The notes under the pieces are model-generated. The model did not search any database and had not been told where the DNA came from. It was given only the letters and a program-made list of their open reading frames with translations. The position numbers were made by a program, and so were the translations under genes. A stretch of DNA of 64,000 nucleotides from Chamaecrista fasciculata. Taxonomy: Eukaryota; Streptophyta; Magnoliopsida; Fabales; Fabaceae. This document shows positions 37,554 through 49,284 of this stretch, piece after piece (the stretch's first letter is position 1; each line of letters starts with the position of its first letter). The stretch lies in assembly GCA_003254925.1 (NCBI GenBank), contig QANZ01016537.1, positions 74,416 through 138,415 of the forward strand, written 5' to 3'.

Positions 37554-38967
37554 GACCATATTTCTTCATATATTTTAGTGATATTTTAGGGCATTTTATA
37601 TTCATTTGGGATTCATTTGCATGCCTTTATGTCTTTTTATGATGAAATATGATGCCTTGAGGTTTGAGGATTATTTGGACTATTTTGTGAGTAGTTGAGT
37701 GGTTTTCTCGAGTTTAATCTTTATTATTTGATTAATCCTCTTTATCGTGAGAATTCACTTAGTTTCTCGATGTTCTTGATAGGTTTTGATGAAGTCCAAA
37801 GTGTTGAAATACTTCAAGGAAGGCTTAGGGATGTTTGGAGACAAGTCAGGGACCAAACCGAGAAGAATCAAAGTTGCAGGAAAAACCGCCGTGGAAACCG
37901 CCGCGGGCAAGGCCGCGGCGAGTCTCTCTGGAAATCTTGCCGCGGAAACCGCCGCCGTACATAGCCGCGGCGGGTTTGCGATAACTTATAATTATTCAGG
38001 CCCAAGCCCGATTTTGATGATTCTGACCTAGATTTCTTTGGAATGAGCCAAAATTTACATATATGAAAGGTTTTTAGGTCATTTGTAAGGCGACACACTT
38101 GCTTAGAGAGAGGTTTACACATTCCATATTTCGGTTAGCGATTTTTATCATCTCGTGAAGCTTTTCGTGGAACCATGGCAGTCAAATCTGAAGTTGTTCA
38201 TCTGTCAACCATGAGCGGCTAAACACTCATACTCGGAGGAGCATTGGAGCAAAACATGAACTGGGGTTTCACCATTAGGGAGTTTTTCTCACACTAGAAT
38301 TAAGGTTTTACTTATTTGTTCTTGAATTCTAGTTGGACCTGAGAACTATTTTTGAATTCTGATTCTTGATTAGGAACTTGATTTTACTTGTTTAATTATA
38401 TCTTGATTGTAACCCTAGAGTCTTTACTAATTTGATTATAATTAAAGGTATATAGCTTTGACAATGGTATTTGTTATAAAGATTGTGTTTCTTGATCTTC
38501 TTTATCATCAATTTAATGAAGGTTTTCAGTACTTGTTATGATTTATCTTGTTTGAGGTATTTTCATGATAATATTGTTAGCCTAGGTCATTGAGTTATTA
38601 GTGACTACCTTAGGATGATTTGTGTGAGATGCTCCGTTTATCTTTATTAGTGATGATTGCTTAATCCAATTGCTCTGTGGGTACTCTCTCAATTCGGTTA
38701 ATCGTTAATTTATTATTATTGCCTTTCAATTCGGTCTTTTAATCAAAAACCAAAAAATATTATTGCTTTGTCTAATTATTGTTTTAGGTCATAGACAATC
38801 ACTCAAAGAACAAATTTTTTTTGTTTTCACCCGATTAGTGATAACTTGGTATCGTTTGCAATTAAACTTTGCACAAAAGTTCCTCGAGAGATCGACTCGG
38901 ATTGCACCACTATAGTGCATTATTTCTGATATTTTTAACCACCTAGCGACCGGTGTGATCAGCAGCA
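37554..38967. mobile_element. Solo-LTR-like dispersed repeat, copy 1 (about 1.4 kb)
   Basis: It matches 57775-59130 from GACCATATTTC to the CCACCTAGCGAC region. Shared features include GATGAAGTCCAAAGTGTTG, a GC-rich block with repeated CCGCGG (about 37885-37975), and AGAGATCGACTCGGATTGC near the end. No coding, primer-binding or polypurine region is attached, so a solo LTR (probably gypsy type) fits best. No target duplication was found, so the exact ends are uncertain. This copy has about 50 extra bases in the CCGCGG block compared with the other. Confidence 0.65.
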
Positions 38968-39060
38968 ATGAATTAGATTTTTGGACCCTTCTTTCATGGC
39001 TTCCATGTTACTACTATAATATTTTTTGCCCCTCTTAATTTGAAGTTGAAAGATTAGGAA

Positions 39061-39093
<33 letters not shown>

Positions 39094-42000
39094 GGATCAT
39101 TTACAAATTATAAAATACCTAGAATCAAGTATCAAGATCCCTCTCTTAAATTGCTAGTGTCTGCAACTCTTACATGTACATGTATGAAAATGTTGCGATG
39201 GAGTGAGTGCTCAATATACAATACGGTAGTAGTAGTAGTAGTAGTAGTAGTTGTTGTATACTTGTATGGATGGATCTGATGACATCTCAGACACCACACA
39301 CGAGTCATACCTATATAGGTGGGTTGCTAATGAGCTCTTGCCAAGTGCAGTAGATGAACAGGCAGCTGTAACTCTAATAAATGGACTCACCCCACATAGA
39401 GATCAAATTGACGTTTCTCTGTGTCCCATTAATCAAAGGGCCCCTTTTTCCAATTAAGACTTGACACATTGCAAAATTGATATTTACAGTCCCAATAATT
39501 GTATGTTTGTATTATCAAAGTAGCTAACCCGAGAAAACTCCATATTTGCAATCATAATTCGGGCTAAGGATGGCAATTCAGTAAATAACTCATCATTCTC
39601 TCTCTCTCTGTGCTTCAATTATTAAATGTTGTTGAGGTTGGTATTATTACTTTCTTTTTCTTTTAAGGTATTTGAGCTTTTGAGTTATGGCTGCGCTGCT
39701 CTATTCTAAAGCAGAGCATCTCTGTTTTCTTTCTCAATACACGATGATGATGATGCAAGAAACAGAGAGAGCAGCCTTTGCATGATTTCGGTTGTCAATT
39801 TCGCTACGCATCCACATCTCATCACACTGTGTAGCCACGCCTACGATAACCTGCATGACAATTTACAACCTTTTTTTTTTCAATGTTCATCCCTTTTCTC
39901 TTCCTTGAATAATTTTCCCAATCTCCTCGTTTTGTGCAATCTCGTTTGAGTTAAGCATGTTCCACATGAAAGATCAGGCTTTGGAGAAGACGCTGAAATT
40001 GTACCCTCCGAAATGAGCTGTTGAGGGATGATACCTACTGGGACATCGGACCCATAAATGATTTCTCACACAATAGGTATTCACAAGAATTAAGAATTAT
40101 GGAATCTACGTACGATAATATTAGATGGGGTAGTACAAATCGAACAACTATACATAGACAAAACGCATCACTGATTTTGATTAAGAAAAGGATTAATCGA
40201 GCTTATTACCCAGACATCTGGGCCACGTGGACACAGAGGCTAACTAAAAGCCCGACAAGGCCACTCTCATAAAAGATCTGTTAGAGACTCTGTTGGTTGA
40301 ATTAGGATCCTGTTCCTCGATTCCTATTCCCATGGTCATTCATCTCTTCCAAACCTGGCTTTTCTTCTCTCAAACTTTATTATTTTTCCTAACCCAAATC
40401 AACCCATTAAGGTCATAAGGGGTCTCAATTCACCTCGGGGGTTACATGACGAAAGCAACTAGTACATGACGAAAGTGGATGCACTGTTTTGTGACACTAT
40501 TTCGCATTCTATCAGATGGTGAGCATTCCTAGATTGAGATTCATTTCAATGAGCTAGCATTCCTCAATTCAATCAATACTCACTCAAACATGCTCCTTCA
40601 CCGCAATTTCCTATTACTCTCACTCTCACATGCGTTGCCCATACATCTAGCTAACTGCAAATACATAATTCATTTCTGCCACTGTGGGGGCTCCTCACCC
40701 TTTATAAAAAAATATCATGACTATCTCATGTATAATATTAACGTGCTCACTCAACAAGTCTTTTGTTCTGTACATACATATGTACATATATACATCCATT
40801 CCATGCATGCTAAGTGGGACCTGAAAGAATGGCGTTAGTTAATATGAATAGCCTGATAGATCCAAGTTGGTGTTCTATCACAATATGTACTACAACTAGT
40901 TCATGCATGCTCATTCAGAGACGACCTCATGAAAGTACAATAATTTATATATATATGTATGCACGTTTCTTGTTTGAATCTTCAATACGCTCAGAAAATC
41001 AAACGGCTAATGCATCACATCCTGATACGACATGCATGTACACAATACCTACAAGTTTCTATATATCTATCGGTTTCTGTATAAATAGACTGTTTATTTA
41101 TTTGCCGCCGCAGTGCTGCCTTCAATTAAAGGCACATTTTAATCTATCCAAATTCTATGAAGCAGCTATATATCTCTCTTGAAATAAACCAATCTGGTGG
41201 GTTCTTGAAATCAAATACCCGATTCTAAAGACGTACACATGATGAAATTCAAATCTATCTTCCTTATTACAGCTGTAAAGAATGAAAACACAAAGAAAAG
41301 AGTGTCTTAATCTAATCAATGTCTGAGACAAATGTGTCTTTCTTTCCCTTTCTTCCCAGTTCAAAATAAAAGGACTGTTGACCTAATATGTCAAACGATA
41401 CAAAGAGGGTGTCCTTTATTCTTTTGAGACTGAAAATGAAATTGTCGTCATCATTATCATTATCACTCTAAATAATTATTGATTTTTACATCACTATGCT
41501 TTCATCATGAGCATTGTTTATGGAAGCAGGCTTGTTCATGAAGAAGCACAAGCCAAGAAACTAAATTAATTACTTGGTAAAATATACATACAGGATGTCA
41601 ATCTCTTCTTCTTGTGATTTACAAAATTTCCTTTTGAAGCGAAATAATAAACAGAAATACAGGATAAAAAGATACTAGTGTTGGACAAGCAGGTTAATCA
41701 CACCACATTTGCACCAGAGAGAATCAGGCATAACTAAAGTTGCAATATTCTCTTACCCAAAATAATGAACTGAAACTGAAAAGCCTTTCTATGTGCACTG
41801 AAAGATCCTTGAACAATTGAAAGGAAAGGCTACATTTATATTTTTCTGCGTTCTGACATTTTTTAGGTTTAGCATGAACAGGGGTAGTCGAAATGAAAAC
41901 AAAGAAGAGATTCGGTAATTGCTATATATGCCGGGATTCCAATTTGGTCAATAAAGTATATCTACGTAAGCTACCAATGTTTGTCGTCAATGGTATCTTC

Positions 42001-42505
42001 TCTGGATTTTGCAGCATTTACAATTTAGTTTCTTGTTCTTGAGTTTCTTGCAAAATTAGAAAAGTTTTTGTTCTTGAGTTTCTTGCAATCGTTTAATTAC
42101 GTACGAACCCATTTAAGAGTTCAACCCAATAACATCGTCCTCAGGCCCAAACCCAAAAGGTAGCCCAATGTCCTTCATCAGCTTTTTAATCATTGTCTTA
42201 TTGTCGGCTCTGTCAACATTATTCACTTGACACTAACGTCCAACGGTAATGTAAATCCAGAATCCAGATAGGCAGATACTATTATTTATGCTTTGAGTTT
42301 TGACAAATACTAAATTCTTATTTATAGTTTATAAAATTTAAAACTACATTGTGTAATTTCAACAAATTAATTACATGTCTAAATGATAATGAAAATAATA
42401 CCCTGACCTATTAACTTAAGTTATTCTTGTGGATGTTGGTCTCTTCAGTATACCTCTTGAGTTAACTATTGTCGTTCTTTAAGATTTGTGTTTAAATTTA
42501 AATTA
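38968..42505. other. Intergenic, no gene recognised
   Basis: Contains (TC)n at about 39057-39087 and a (TAG)n run at about 39229-39250, followed by AT-rich spacer. Short frames here have no family features. Confidence 0.5.
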
Positions 42506-42962
42506 GGCTAAAGTGCACTTTTGGTCCCATAACTTTGGCAAAGGTTTCAATTTAGTCCCATAACTTTTTTTGTTGCAATTTTGGTCCCATAACTTGGGCA
42601 AAGGTCTCAATTTGGTCCCACAACTATTTTTGTTGCAATTTTGGTCCCATAACTTCTAAAAACGTCTCACTGTTGGTCCTAAGCTGATTTCCATCCGTCT
42701 CATAACTTCACTCATATTTGCCACGTTATCATCCAACTCAGTATGTCAGATCATCTTTAGCGGCAGATAATGGATGGAAATCAGTATTGGGATCAACGTT
42801 GAGACGTTTTCAAAAGTTATAGGACCAAAATTGCAACAAAAAAAGTTATGGGACCAAATTGAGACCTTTGCCAAAGTTATGGGACCAAAATTGCAACAAA
42901 AAAGTTATGGGACCAAATTGAAACCTTTGCCAAAGTTATGAGACCAAAAGTGCTCTTTGGCC
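42506..42962. mobile_element. Foldback MITE, Mutator-like, intact (457 bp, TSD TTTAAATTA)
   Basis: Starts GGCTAAAGTGCACTTTTGG and ends with the inverted CCAAAAGTGCTCTTTGGCC. Both arms contain repeats of TTGGTCCCATAACTTT, and the arms are almost complementary over their whole length. A perfect 9-bp target duplication TTTAAATTA flanks it (42497-42505, 42963-42971), which places it in the Mutator superfamily. It lies about 250 bases past the end of the GT47 coding region and could fall in its 3' UTR or terminator region. Confidence 0.93.
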
Positions 42963-43209
42963 TTTAAATTAAAATAAATTGCATGTCAAATATTAATAAA
43001 TATAACAAATTTTTAGTGCCACATGAAACTTCATATATAATTGAATATCTCATAAAGATAATTGCAAAATACAAAGTGTATATAAAAGTCATTTAAGTGA
43101 TAGAATTATCTATATTTATTATGACATATTGTGATGACATCCAGAGACAACACCAAGCCTCCAAACACACAATGAACTCATGGCTATTTTGTTTTCCCTA
43201 TATGTAACT

Positions 43210-45542
43210 TTATGTTGGTGTCATGGAGAAGACTCTGTTGTACCAAACAGAATGAAGTATCATATGAAATATATCATACTTGACAGGATTGGTATGCCAA
43301 AGGAAATGTTGCTGCACCTTTTTTACCCTCATCTGCATGCTAAGGTACCTCTTTGTGGGGATGGAAAGCAGTATATTCTTCAAATTTGGTATGTCCTTCT
43401 CCAAAACAAAAACAGCAAACGATTCCCAGTTCAACACTTCCAGAAACGGAGGCACAAAATTATCAGATATAATTACTGGAACACACTCATGAAAGATGGC
43501 CTCCACAACTCTTGGACTGTTCACTTCATAACCTCTTGCACATATGCAGTACTTGCTGCTCTTCATGTAATTGATATAGTTCCTATTCCCTCTTGACTTA
43601 GGTAGTCTCCCAAAGATTTTCATATCAGGATCTTTGTTTTCCCAGTGTTGAAGTAGAATTGGCCTAACATACCCGTGCATATTCCCAGCAAAAAAGGCCA
43701 GATTTGTTCTCTTTGACATTCGATATCCCCCAAGGTCTTTTGTGGGATTCTGAGAATTCACCACATATGTTTCAGGAAGAGATACGTCCTTCCCAAACAC
43801 AAAACCTTCTTTTACATCCGCATTGCACAGAGCTTTAATGCACTTAGTCATAAGCTCCCTTGTTTCTGCAGGGGCCTGCATGGCACATAGAAGATTATTC
43901 AGATGAATGTCTCTATGAACATGAGTCTGTGTCTAGGATGGGAAACACACTTTTAAGTCAACACACTAAACTTTTAATCTCCGGATTGTTGGATAGTAAA
44001 GGCAGTAATAGAAGTAGAGAAAACATACCCAGTCATGGCAAGCAACAAGAAAGTGATCAGCTCCTCCAGTTCTGTTCCAGAATGGATACTTTCCCCCAAT
44101 CATAACCACATAATCATTCAGATACTGAATCAAATTCTTGTGACTGTGTGAATTTTTTACATATAAGGCTTCCTCTAGCATTCGAGAACTAAATGGTAAA
44201 TAAAATAGGTGGGCTTTCTTAGGGTCCTTGGTGACAAATCTTTTGTTAGCCTCCATTAGCTTCATGAACCATCCCTCAGAAGCATATATTCCTGTTAAAA
44301 ATGGCGAGTGCAAGACTGGTTTTGCTCCTTCCCTATATACATATACTTTGAGATGCTCCTCCATTAACTCATAACTCCTAAAAATTAGAGTCAGAGGAAA
44401 ATTAGAAATTTTCTTGCTTATGTGAGAACTGAAATCAAGGGGAATATTTCACCTAAATATTCATACTTAATACAGTTTAAGCAATAGGATCTTTTCATCG
44501 GGAGGATATAGCATAGTAATCAAACTATACCTCTTAAACATTGAAAAATTTTGATAAAGGGGTGGGTAAAGAATCGGATCATTATTTACAATAGGTGCAT
44601 TTTCAATCTCCCATCTGGCCTTCAATAACTCCTGATCAACTGCTGAAGACCATAGTGGTTTCTAGAAACAGAATTAATAATAACATCAGAAGACAGTCTA
44701 TACTCTATACTATAATATCTATAGACATAATGATCCAATTCATTAAATAGAAATTCGATGAAGATTGAAATATAGTCATATACCAGTGATCGATACGAAG
44801 GATGGCCCTGAAGCAATAACTTGTTCATTTCAGATATTGATGTTACTTCGGGAGTTGGCATATCAGAATGCTGATTTTCCTTAGCCACACTGCCTATAGA
44901 GGAATTGTTGCCTAGTACATTATTCACATTGTTTTGCAATGGCCTCAAACTTTCATCCTTCTTTGAAGTATTTACGCTCTCTTTCCAAACTGAAGATAAG
45001 TTAGAATCTTTTGATAACTCTGGTGTTGCTTTATCTGGGTTCACTATGGTTAGAGTGAACGAAGTTGCATTTATATGTTGAGGCTTAGATGTGTTGCTTT
45101 CCTCTCCAGAAGTGTTAGCCAAAGAATATGAACCCATGGTGATGTTATAAATATTGTGTCCAACCCCTTCATTCTTAACACTGTCTACCACAGAAATTTT
45201 GTCTGAATCATTAAATCCAAAAGATTTGTTTGATTCTATTTCGGGTTTCCAGACAAAAGCAGTTTTTGGGACTATCTCATTTGCGGTGGAGTATGAGTAT
45301 GGTGTACTGTTCGAACTTGTCTTGTTATGAAATAGTTCAGACTTAGATGGATGTTGTGCAGTCTGAAAGCTGCTATTATCTCGTGACATGGGAATTTTAG
45401 TGGTGTAGAACATATTGAGTAGAACGTTACCATAAGGATGTTGAAGATATTGAAATGCTAGAATCAACACAAACGTAAAGCCGATGAACCAAAGCAATCT
45501 CTTTGTTTCCACCGTAATCAAGGACCAAAAATCTTGACCCAT
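43210..45542 (-). CDS. Exostosin-family (GT47) glycosyltransferase, At5g03795-like, 4 exons, 634 aa
   Basis: GT47 enzymes are Golgi type II membrane proteins that build cell-wall polysaccharides or glycoproteins; the substrate of this subgroup is not established. Exons in transcript order: 44784-45542, 44531-44661, 44029-44377, 43210-43875, all GT-AG with consistent phases. A signal anchor (LLWFIGFTFVLILAFQYL, about 17-34) follows a short basic N-terminus. A long Ser/Asn-rich stem comes next with several N-x-S/T sites (about 35-250). The exostosin domain starts around EEHLKVYVYREG (about 303) and runs through GWFMKLME, KAHLFYLPFSSRML, YPFWNRTGGADHF, CHDWAPAETRE, RTNLAFFAGNMHGYVRP, SKYCICARGYEVNSPRVVEAI and CVPVIISDNFVPPF. 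I chose the ATG at 45542 because the frame lacks an earlier one. A CTGCAG-AGG acceptor-like site near 45587 suggests an intron in the 5' UTR. Confidence 0.92.
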
Positions 45543-46991
45543 TTTGCTCAACTTATTCTTCCACTGTCAATAATCTTGTTGCCTCTGCAGACTACACCAA
45601 AAACCCAGATCCAGTTAGAAAGACAGCATTTTTAAACTAATAAAAAAAGGAAAGAAAACATAGGAAAAATTGTGAAAAAGGCCCATGAAACTTAGAAAGA
45701 GGGGAAAAAAAAACTAAAACAGAAATTTCATGGCGACTCACGAAAGAAACACCACAGCAATCACTGAACAAGGTGGTCGTCCTAAGAATCTTGAGAAACA
45801 GTGAACAAATTGCAAAACTAGTGGGTTTGTGACACATGCAGCAAGAAGAAAAAGTTGAATTGTGAAGAATGAAGATACCAGAAGCGGAAAGGCTAGGTTG
45901 CTAATTCGAAATTACAGGCACCGCACCACCATGCATGAATCGTTTGTTTGTGGGGAAAGCATGAAGGAGATGATCCAAGAGCAGAAAACGAAAATCCAAG
46001 AGTTTTTGTTGTGAGTGGAATTCGTGGACTTACAGAGTCACCAAACAGGGGGTGATGGCTTCTTTTATTTTGAGGTGAAAAATACAAGGACAAATAATGT
46101 GAAGCTGTTTTTTGGGTTCATTATTAATTTTAGTCATTACTATGAAATAACGTGACGACATTTATTTATATATATATACATCGAGCGCTAAAGCAGAAGC
46201 AGAAGGCTGGATGACACCTTGAAGCACCACTAGCAGCCACTTCATTCTCACTATTATATTCTTTCCTCATTTATTCTTCAATGCTCCTTCTAACTTCTAA
46301 CTTTTAACTTTATATTTCTTGTCTCACCTTCTTTTTTTCAATAGTAATTATAATGATCAGAACACTCGTACACACAAGAACACTTTCAATTATTAGGTAA
46401 TAAGTTGAAAACTTTGGTACTTTATATATGACTATGTTATTATGTATGAGATGAATAGAAAGGAACCGATGAACCCACAGAATCATGGTCTAATAATTAA
46501 TGTATCAGATATTCAATATCTGAGTAGGAAAGTGAACTGTACTGGCCTATTNAGAAAAAAACCAGGCAATCATTGTTGTCCGCATTGCGCCAGAGGTGTA
46601 GTGCTTTCCAAACACCCTGCCAAGTATGAAGAGCGAAAACATAGAGCATACCTCTAGTCCTGTGAAAAAAGAAGTGTATTATACCTCTATTTTTTAAAAT
46701 TTAAAGATAATGTAACATGAACTACGATATTATTAATAATTAATAATTATTATAATTATGAAATGGTTAGCATGGTGGCGCACCACGTACAAGTGTAAGA
46801 ACATAAATGCCACGTGTAGGAAACGTTGACGCCGCGTGTACACTTCATGCATATTTCTTTTTGGTCAACTTAATGCAAAATTGAAGTATTACAAAAACCT
46901 CAGAAAAAAAAGGTTATTTCCTTTTGGACAAAAATAGAAGGCCCAACATATATTGGGCCAAACACCCAATTCGTATATGGATAACTAAGAC
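45543..46991. other. GT47 5' region and spacer
   Basis: 45543-46100 probably holds the GT47 5' UTR (with an intron) and promoter. After that the spacer is AT-rich, with a single N at about 46552. A short frame at 46442-46657 crosses the N and shows no family match. Confidence 0.45.
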
Positions 46992-47271
46992 GATTCATAA
47001 AGTGGATCTCGAATTACAGAGGTGCAGTTTTGTAGTCATGAGATCGGAGTCACTTGGAGGTAACCTAAATTGCTTATCAACTCAATTAACCATTCATTCA
47101 CCTATATCTACAAATAGCAATTAGCAATGTCTACTAATTACACTAATTACGAGCTACAATTGAGTTTTTCTTCTAGATATTCATTAATTAATTTGGTCTG
47201 CTTCCAGATATAATGTGATTGTAGATTTTCCACTAATCATATATTTCAAGGGATTACTTAGAGGAGAACGG
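46992..47271 (+). pseudogene. Relic of a carotenoid cleavage dioxygenase gene (exons 7-8 only)
   Basis: 46992-47060 matches exon 7 of the complete gene (GATTCATAAAGTGGATCTC... GAGGTAA), and 47205-47271 matches exon 8 (ATATAATGTGAT...GATTTTCCACTAATC...CTTAGAGGAGA), with the intron between them in place and TTTGGTCTGCTTCCAG kept at its end. The region around the iron-binding His of exon 7 is scrambled by small indels (TTTTGTAGTCATGAG). The exon 8 part is closer to copy B (TTCAAGGGATTACTTAGAGG). No other exon is recognisable nearby, so this is the remnant of a third family member upstream of the two main copies. Confidence 0.85.
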
Positions 47272-47615
47272 TGAGTGCATATCCTTTTTTATTAGAGCTG
47301 TATATAATTTCCAGCTAGCTTTAGGCTTTGCGGATAAATTAAGTTTCATCAAAATATGTTTGACAATTGACATAATAAAAAGTTTCATTTTATATATCCA
47401 TCGACCCTATGAAACCAATCTTCATATATCAGAAAGATTCAATATATGTATGCATATACCCAAAAGCTCTTTTAACTTCTATTTTTTTATTCTTTTTTCA
47501 TCGTCGACATTATGTTTCATACTTATCACTTTAATTCCTGGCTATTTTATACTGCACTCATTCGCTTCAAATATGTTGGGCACGTGTGAGGGAATACAGC
47601 TACTAAAATATTGAA

Positions 47616-47666
47616 GTCCCACATCGTGAAGCATAAAGAAGCATCGCCTTCCCACTGACTATATAA
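47616..47666 (+). promoter_or_regulatory. Plant snRNA promoter: USE plus TATA box
   Basis: GTCCCACATCG (47616-47626) fits the plant upstream sequence element RTCCCACATCG. TATATAA begins at 47660, leaving 33 bases between them. In plants this wider spacing (about 33-34) selects RNA polymerase II; U6-type Pol III genes have about ten bases fewer. It sits about 35 bases before the U5 sequence. Confidence 0.92.
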
Positions 47667-47696
47667 TACTACATCTTAATAGCAACCAATTCACGG

Positions 47697-47818
47697 AGCC
47701 GTGAGATGAGCACAGAGCGAACTATTCTTTCGCCTTTTACTAAAGAATACCGTGTGCTCTTCTCCTAAAGCGGCATACGCCTATTTTTGGCTTGGGATAT
47801 CCACTTGTGGAGTCCCAA
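47697..47818 (+). ncRNA. U5: U5 spliceosomal snRNA
   Basis: U5 is the core RNA of the U5 snRNP; its loop I holds exon ends together during splicing. The invariant loop is present as CTTTCGCCTTTTACTAAAG (47727-47745), closed by a stem including GCACAG...CGTGTGC. GCCG at the 5' end pairs with CGGC at 47771-47774. The Sm-binding site ATTTTTGG is at 47783-47790, followed by a 3' stem-loop with TTGGGA and TCCCAA arms (47792-47818). The length of about 122 nt is usual for U5. A 3'-box-like CAAATCAGTTTTTAA follows at once. The 5' end is placed from the TATA box and alignment to the remembered AGCCGUG start; it may be off by 1-2 bases. All key elements are intact, so the gene is probably functional. 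Confidence 0.95.
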
Positions 47819-47953
47819 ACAAATCAGTTTTTAAATTTTTATTGAATTTATTAAAAATTAGTTTCAATAGCATAAAAAGTTTTAAAATTTGAAAGAAATA
47901 TCGAAATCGAATCAAATACATTAATGAGATACTTCTAAGATATTTAATTTCTT

Positions 47954-48551
47954 GGATTAAGGTTCATTTTGGTTCTAAATGTATGCCTTAATGTTCATTT
48001 TGGTCTATTATGTTTCAAAATGTTCAAATTGGTCCTACATGTTTCAAAATGTTCAAATTGGTCCTACATGTTACAAAATGTTCAAATTGGTCCTAAATGT
48101 TTGCAAAATGTTTCATTTTGGTCCCAACTATTGAATATAGCTTGTTTTAAGTTCAAATATGACGAATTTAGAACTACTTATTGTTCTAGAAGAGTACTTT
48201 CTCTATCTAGTTGGAGCCGTCAGCAAACAAGGTCAAATCGGTCCTAAAAGTAGACCTTTCGTTTTATAGTCAAACAAGCAAAGTTGATTATATCTCTCGC
48301 TCGTTTCAAATTCGAATGCGACGAATTTAGAGCTAAGAGTTCCTCTTAACAAGTCCTTTGAACTTGAAATGAGAGACGAGAGAAATATGACCAAATTCAA
48401 TAGTTTGGGACCAAAATGAAATATTTTACCAATGTTAAGAACCAAAACGAATCATTTTGCTAACATTTAGGACCAAATTGAACATTTTGAAACATAGTGG
48501 ACTAAAATGAACATTAGGACATACATTTAGGACCAAAATGAACCTTTGACC
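47954..48551. mobile_element. Foldback MITE, Mutator-like, family 1 (copy 2, TSD TAATTTCTT)
   Basis: Left arm: blocks of TTCAAATTGGTCCTA. Right arm: the inverted TAGGACCAAATTGAAC. A perfect 9-bp duplication TAATTTCTT flanks it (47945-47953, 48552-48560). Copy B of the segmental duplication has an unoccupied site (GATATTTAAATACTTTACTC, about 57669-57688). It is the same family as 20288-20792. Confidence 0.92.
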
Positions 48552-49034
48552 TAATTTCTTTGCTCAATTATTTTCTTACATTTAATTTGAATAAAAAAAT
48601 ATTATATTATTTTTTTTTTGAAGTCCTTTACTTGCCGAATTGGCACATACATATAATGGTTCCCTTGTATTTTAACCAAAAGTATATTTCAAAAAATTAT
48701 ATTTCTAAATGTAAGGATTTATTCGTATATATACCAAATAGTTCTTTGTCTTGTGTTAATTTTGTCGTTACTTTGTGTAGTATAGGAGTATATCTTTAAA
48801 TTTACAACTGAACGAGTACTAATCAATTTACTCCTTAGGAATCGTTTTTCTCTTGTACTTTATTGTCTATAAATAAAAAAAAAACAAGAAATTGGTTGGT
48901 GTCCTTAAATCTAAAATATTTTATGTGTATAACGTTGTACACGAATTTGGCCCCCAAAAGAAAACGTTGTACACGAATAAAATTCCATAATCATTAAAGT
49001 TGAAAGGGCGGCTACTTATAATTAATTTCATTTT

Positions 49035-49269
49035 TTTTAGAAAAAAAAATTAGTTGAGTCGGCCCAGTGACTTACCAAGTCCGTGAAATATCGATTGTTT
49101 GTTGAACCTCGTGAATTGCATGAAAGTAACATGTCTTCAGACTCTATGAGCACTTATAAAGGTATTTACAGATTGCTTAAGTCTTCACATCGACAGCAAA
49201 ATTCGAACTCACAACCTTGTGAATCATGAGTTGACTCCTTATTATCAATTGGACCAATCTTTATTGGTT
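49035..49269 (-). mobile_element. SINE (tRNA-like head) inserted upstream of CCD gene A
   Basis: Minus-strand 5' head: TTGGTCCAATTGATAATAAG (A-box-like) and GAGTTCGAATTTTG (B-box-like, plus-strand about 49200-49213). The tail is the T run at 49035-49038 and nearby A/T tract. Direct repeats AATTAATTTCATTTT (49020-49034) and AATTAATATCATTTT (49270-49284) match at 14 of 15. Copy B has the single empty site AATTAATTTCATTTT at 59614-59628, so the boundaries are confirmed within this window. Confidence 0.85.
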
Positions 49270-49284
49270 AATTAATATCATTTT

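Noticed and set aside
37695..38122. Arg-rich open frames in the CCGCGG block
   Set aside because: They come from the GC-rich part of an LTR-like repeat and differ between its two copies.
40814..41182. 122-codon plus-strand open frame in the spacer
   Set aside because: No domain, signal or composition typical of a protein; low-complexity AT-rich context.
43180..43596. 138-codon plus-strand open frame
   Set aside because: It lies opposite the last exon of the GT47 gene, which has clear family motifs.
46442..46657. 71-codon frame with HCCPHC-like cysteines
   Set aside because: It crosses an N, is short, and I recognise no zinc-binding family; a chance frame is likelier.
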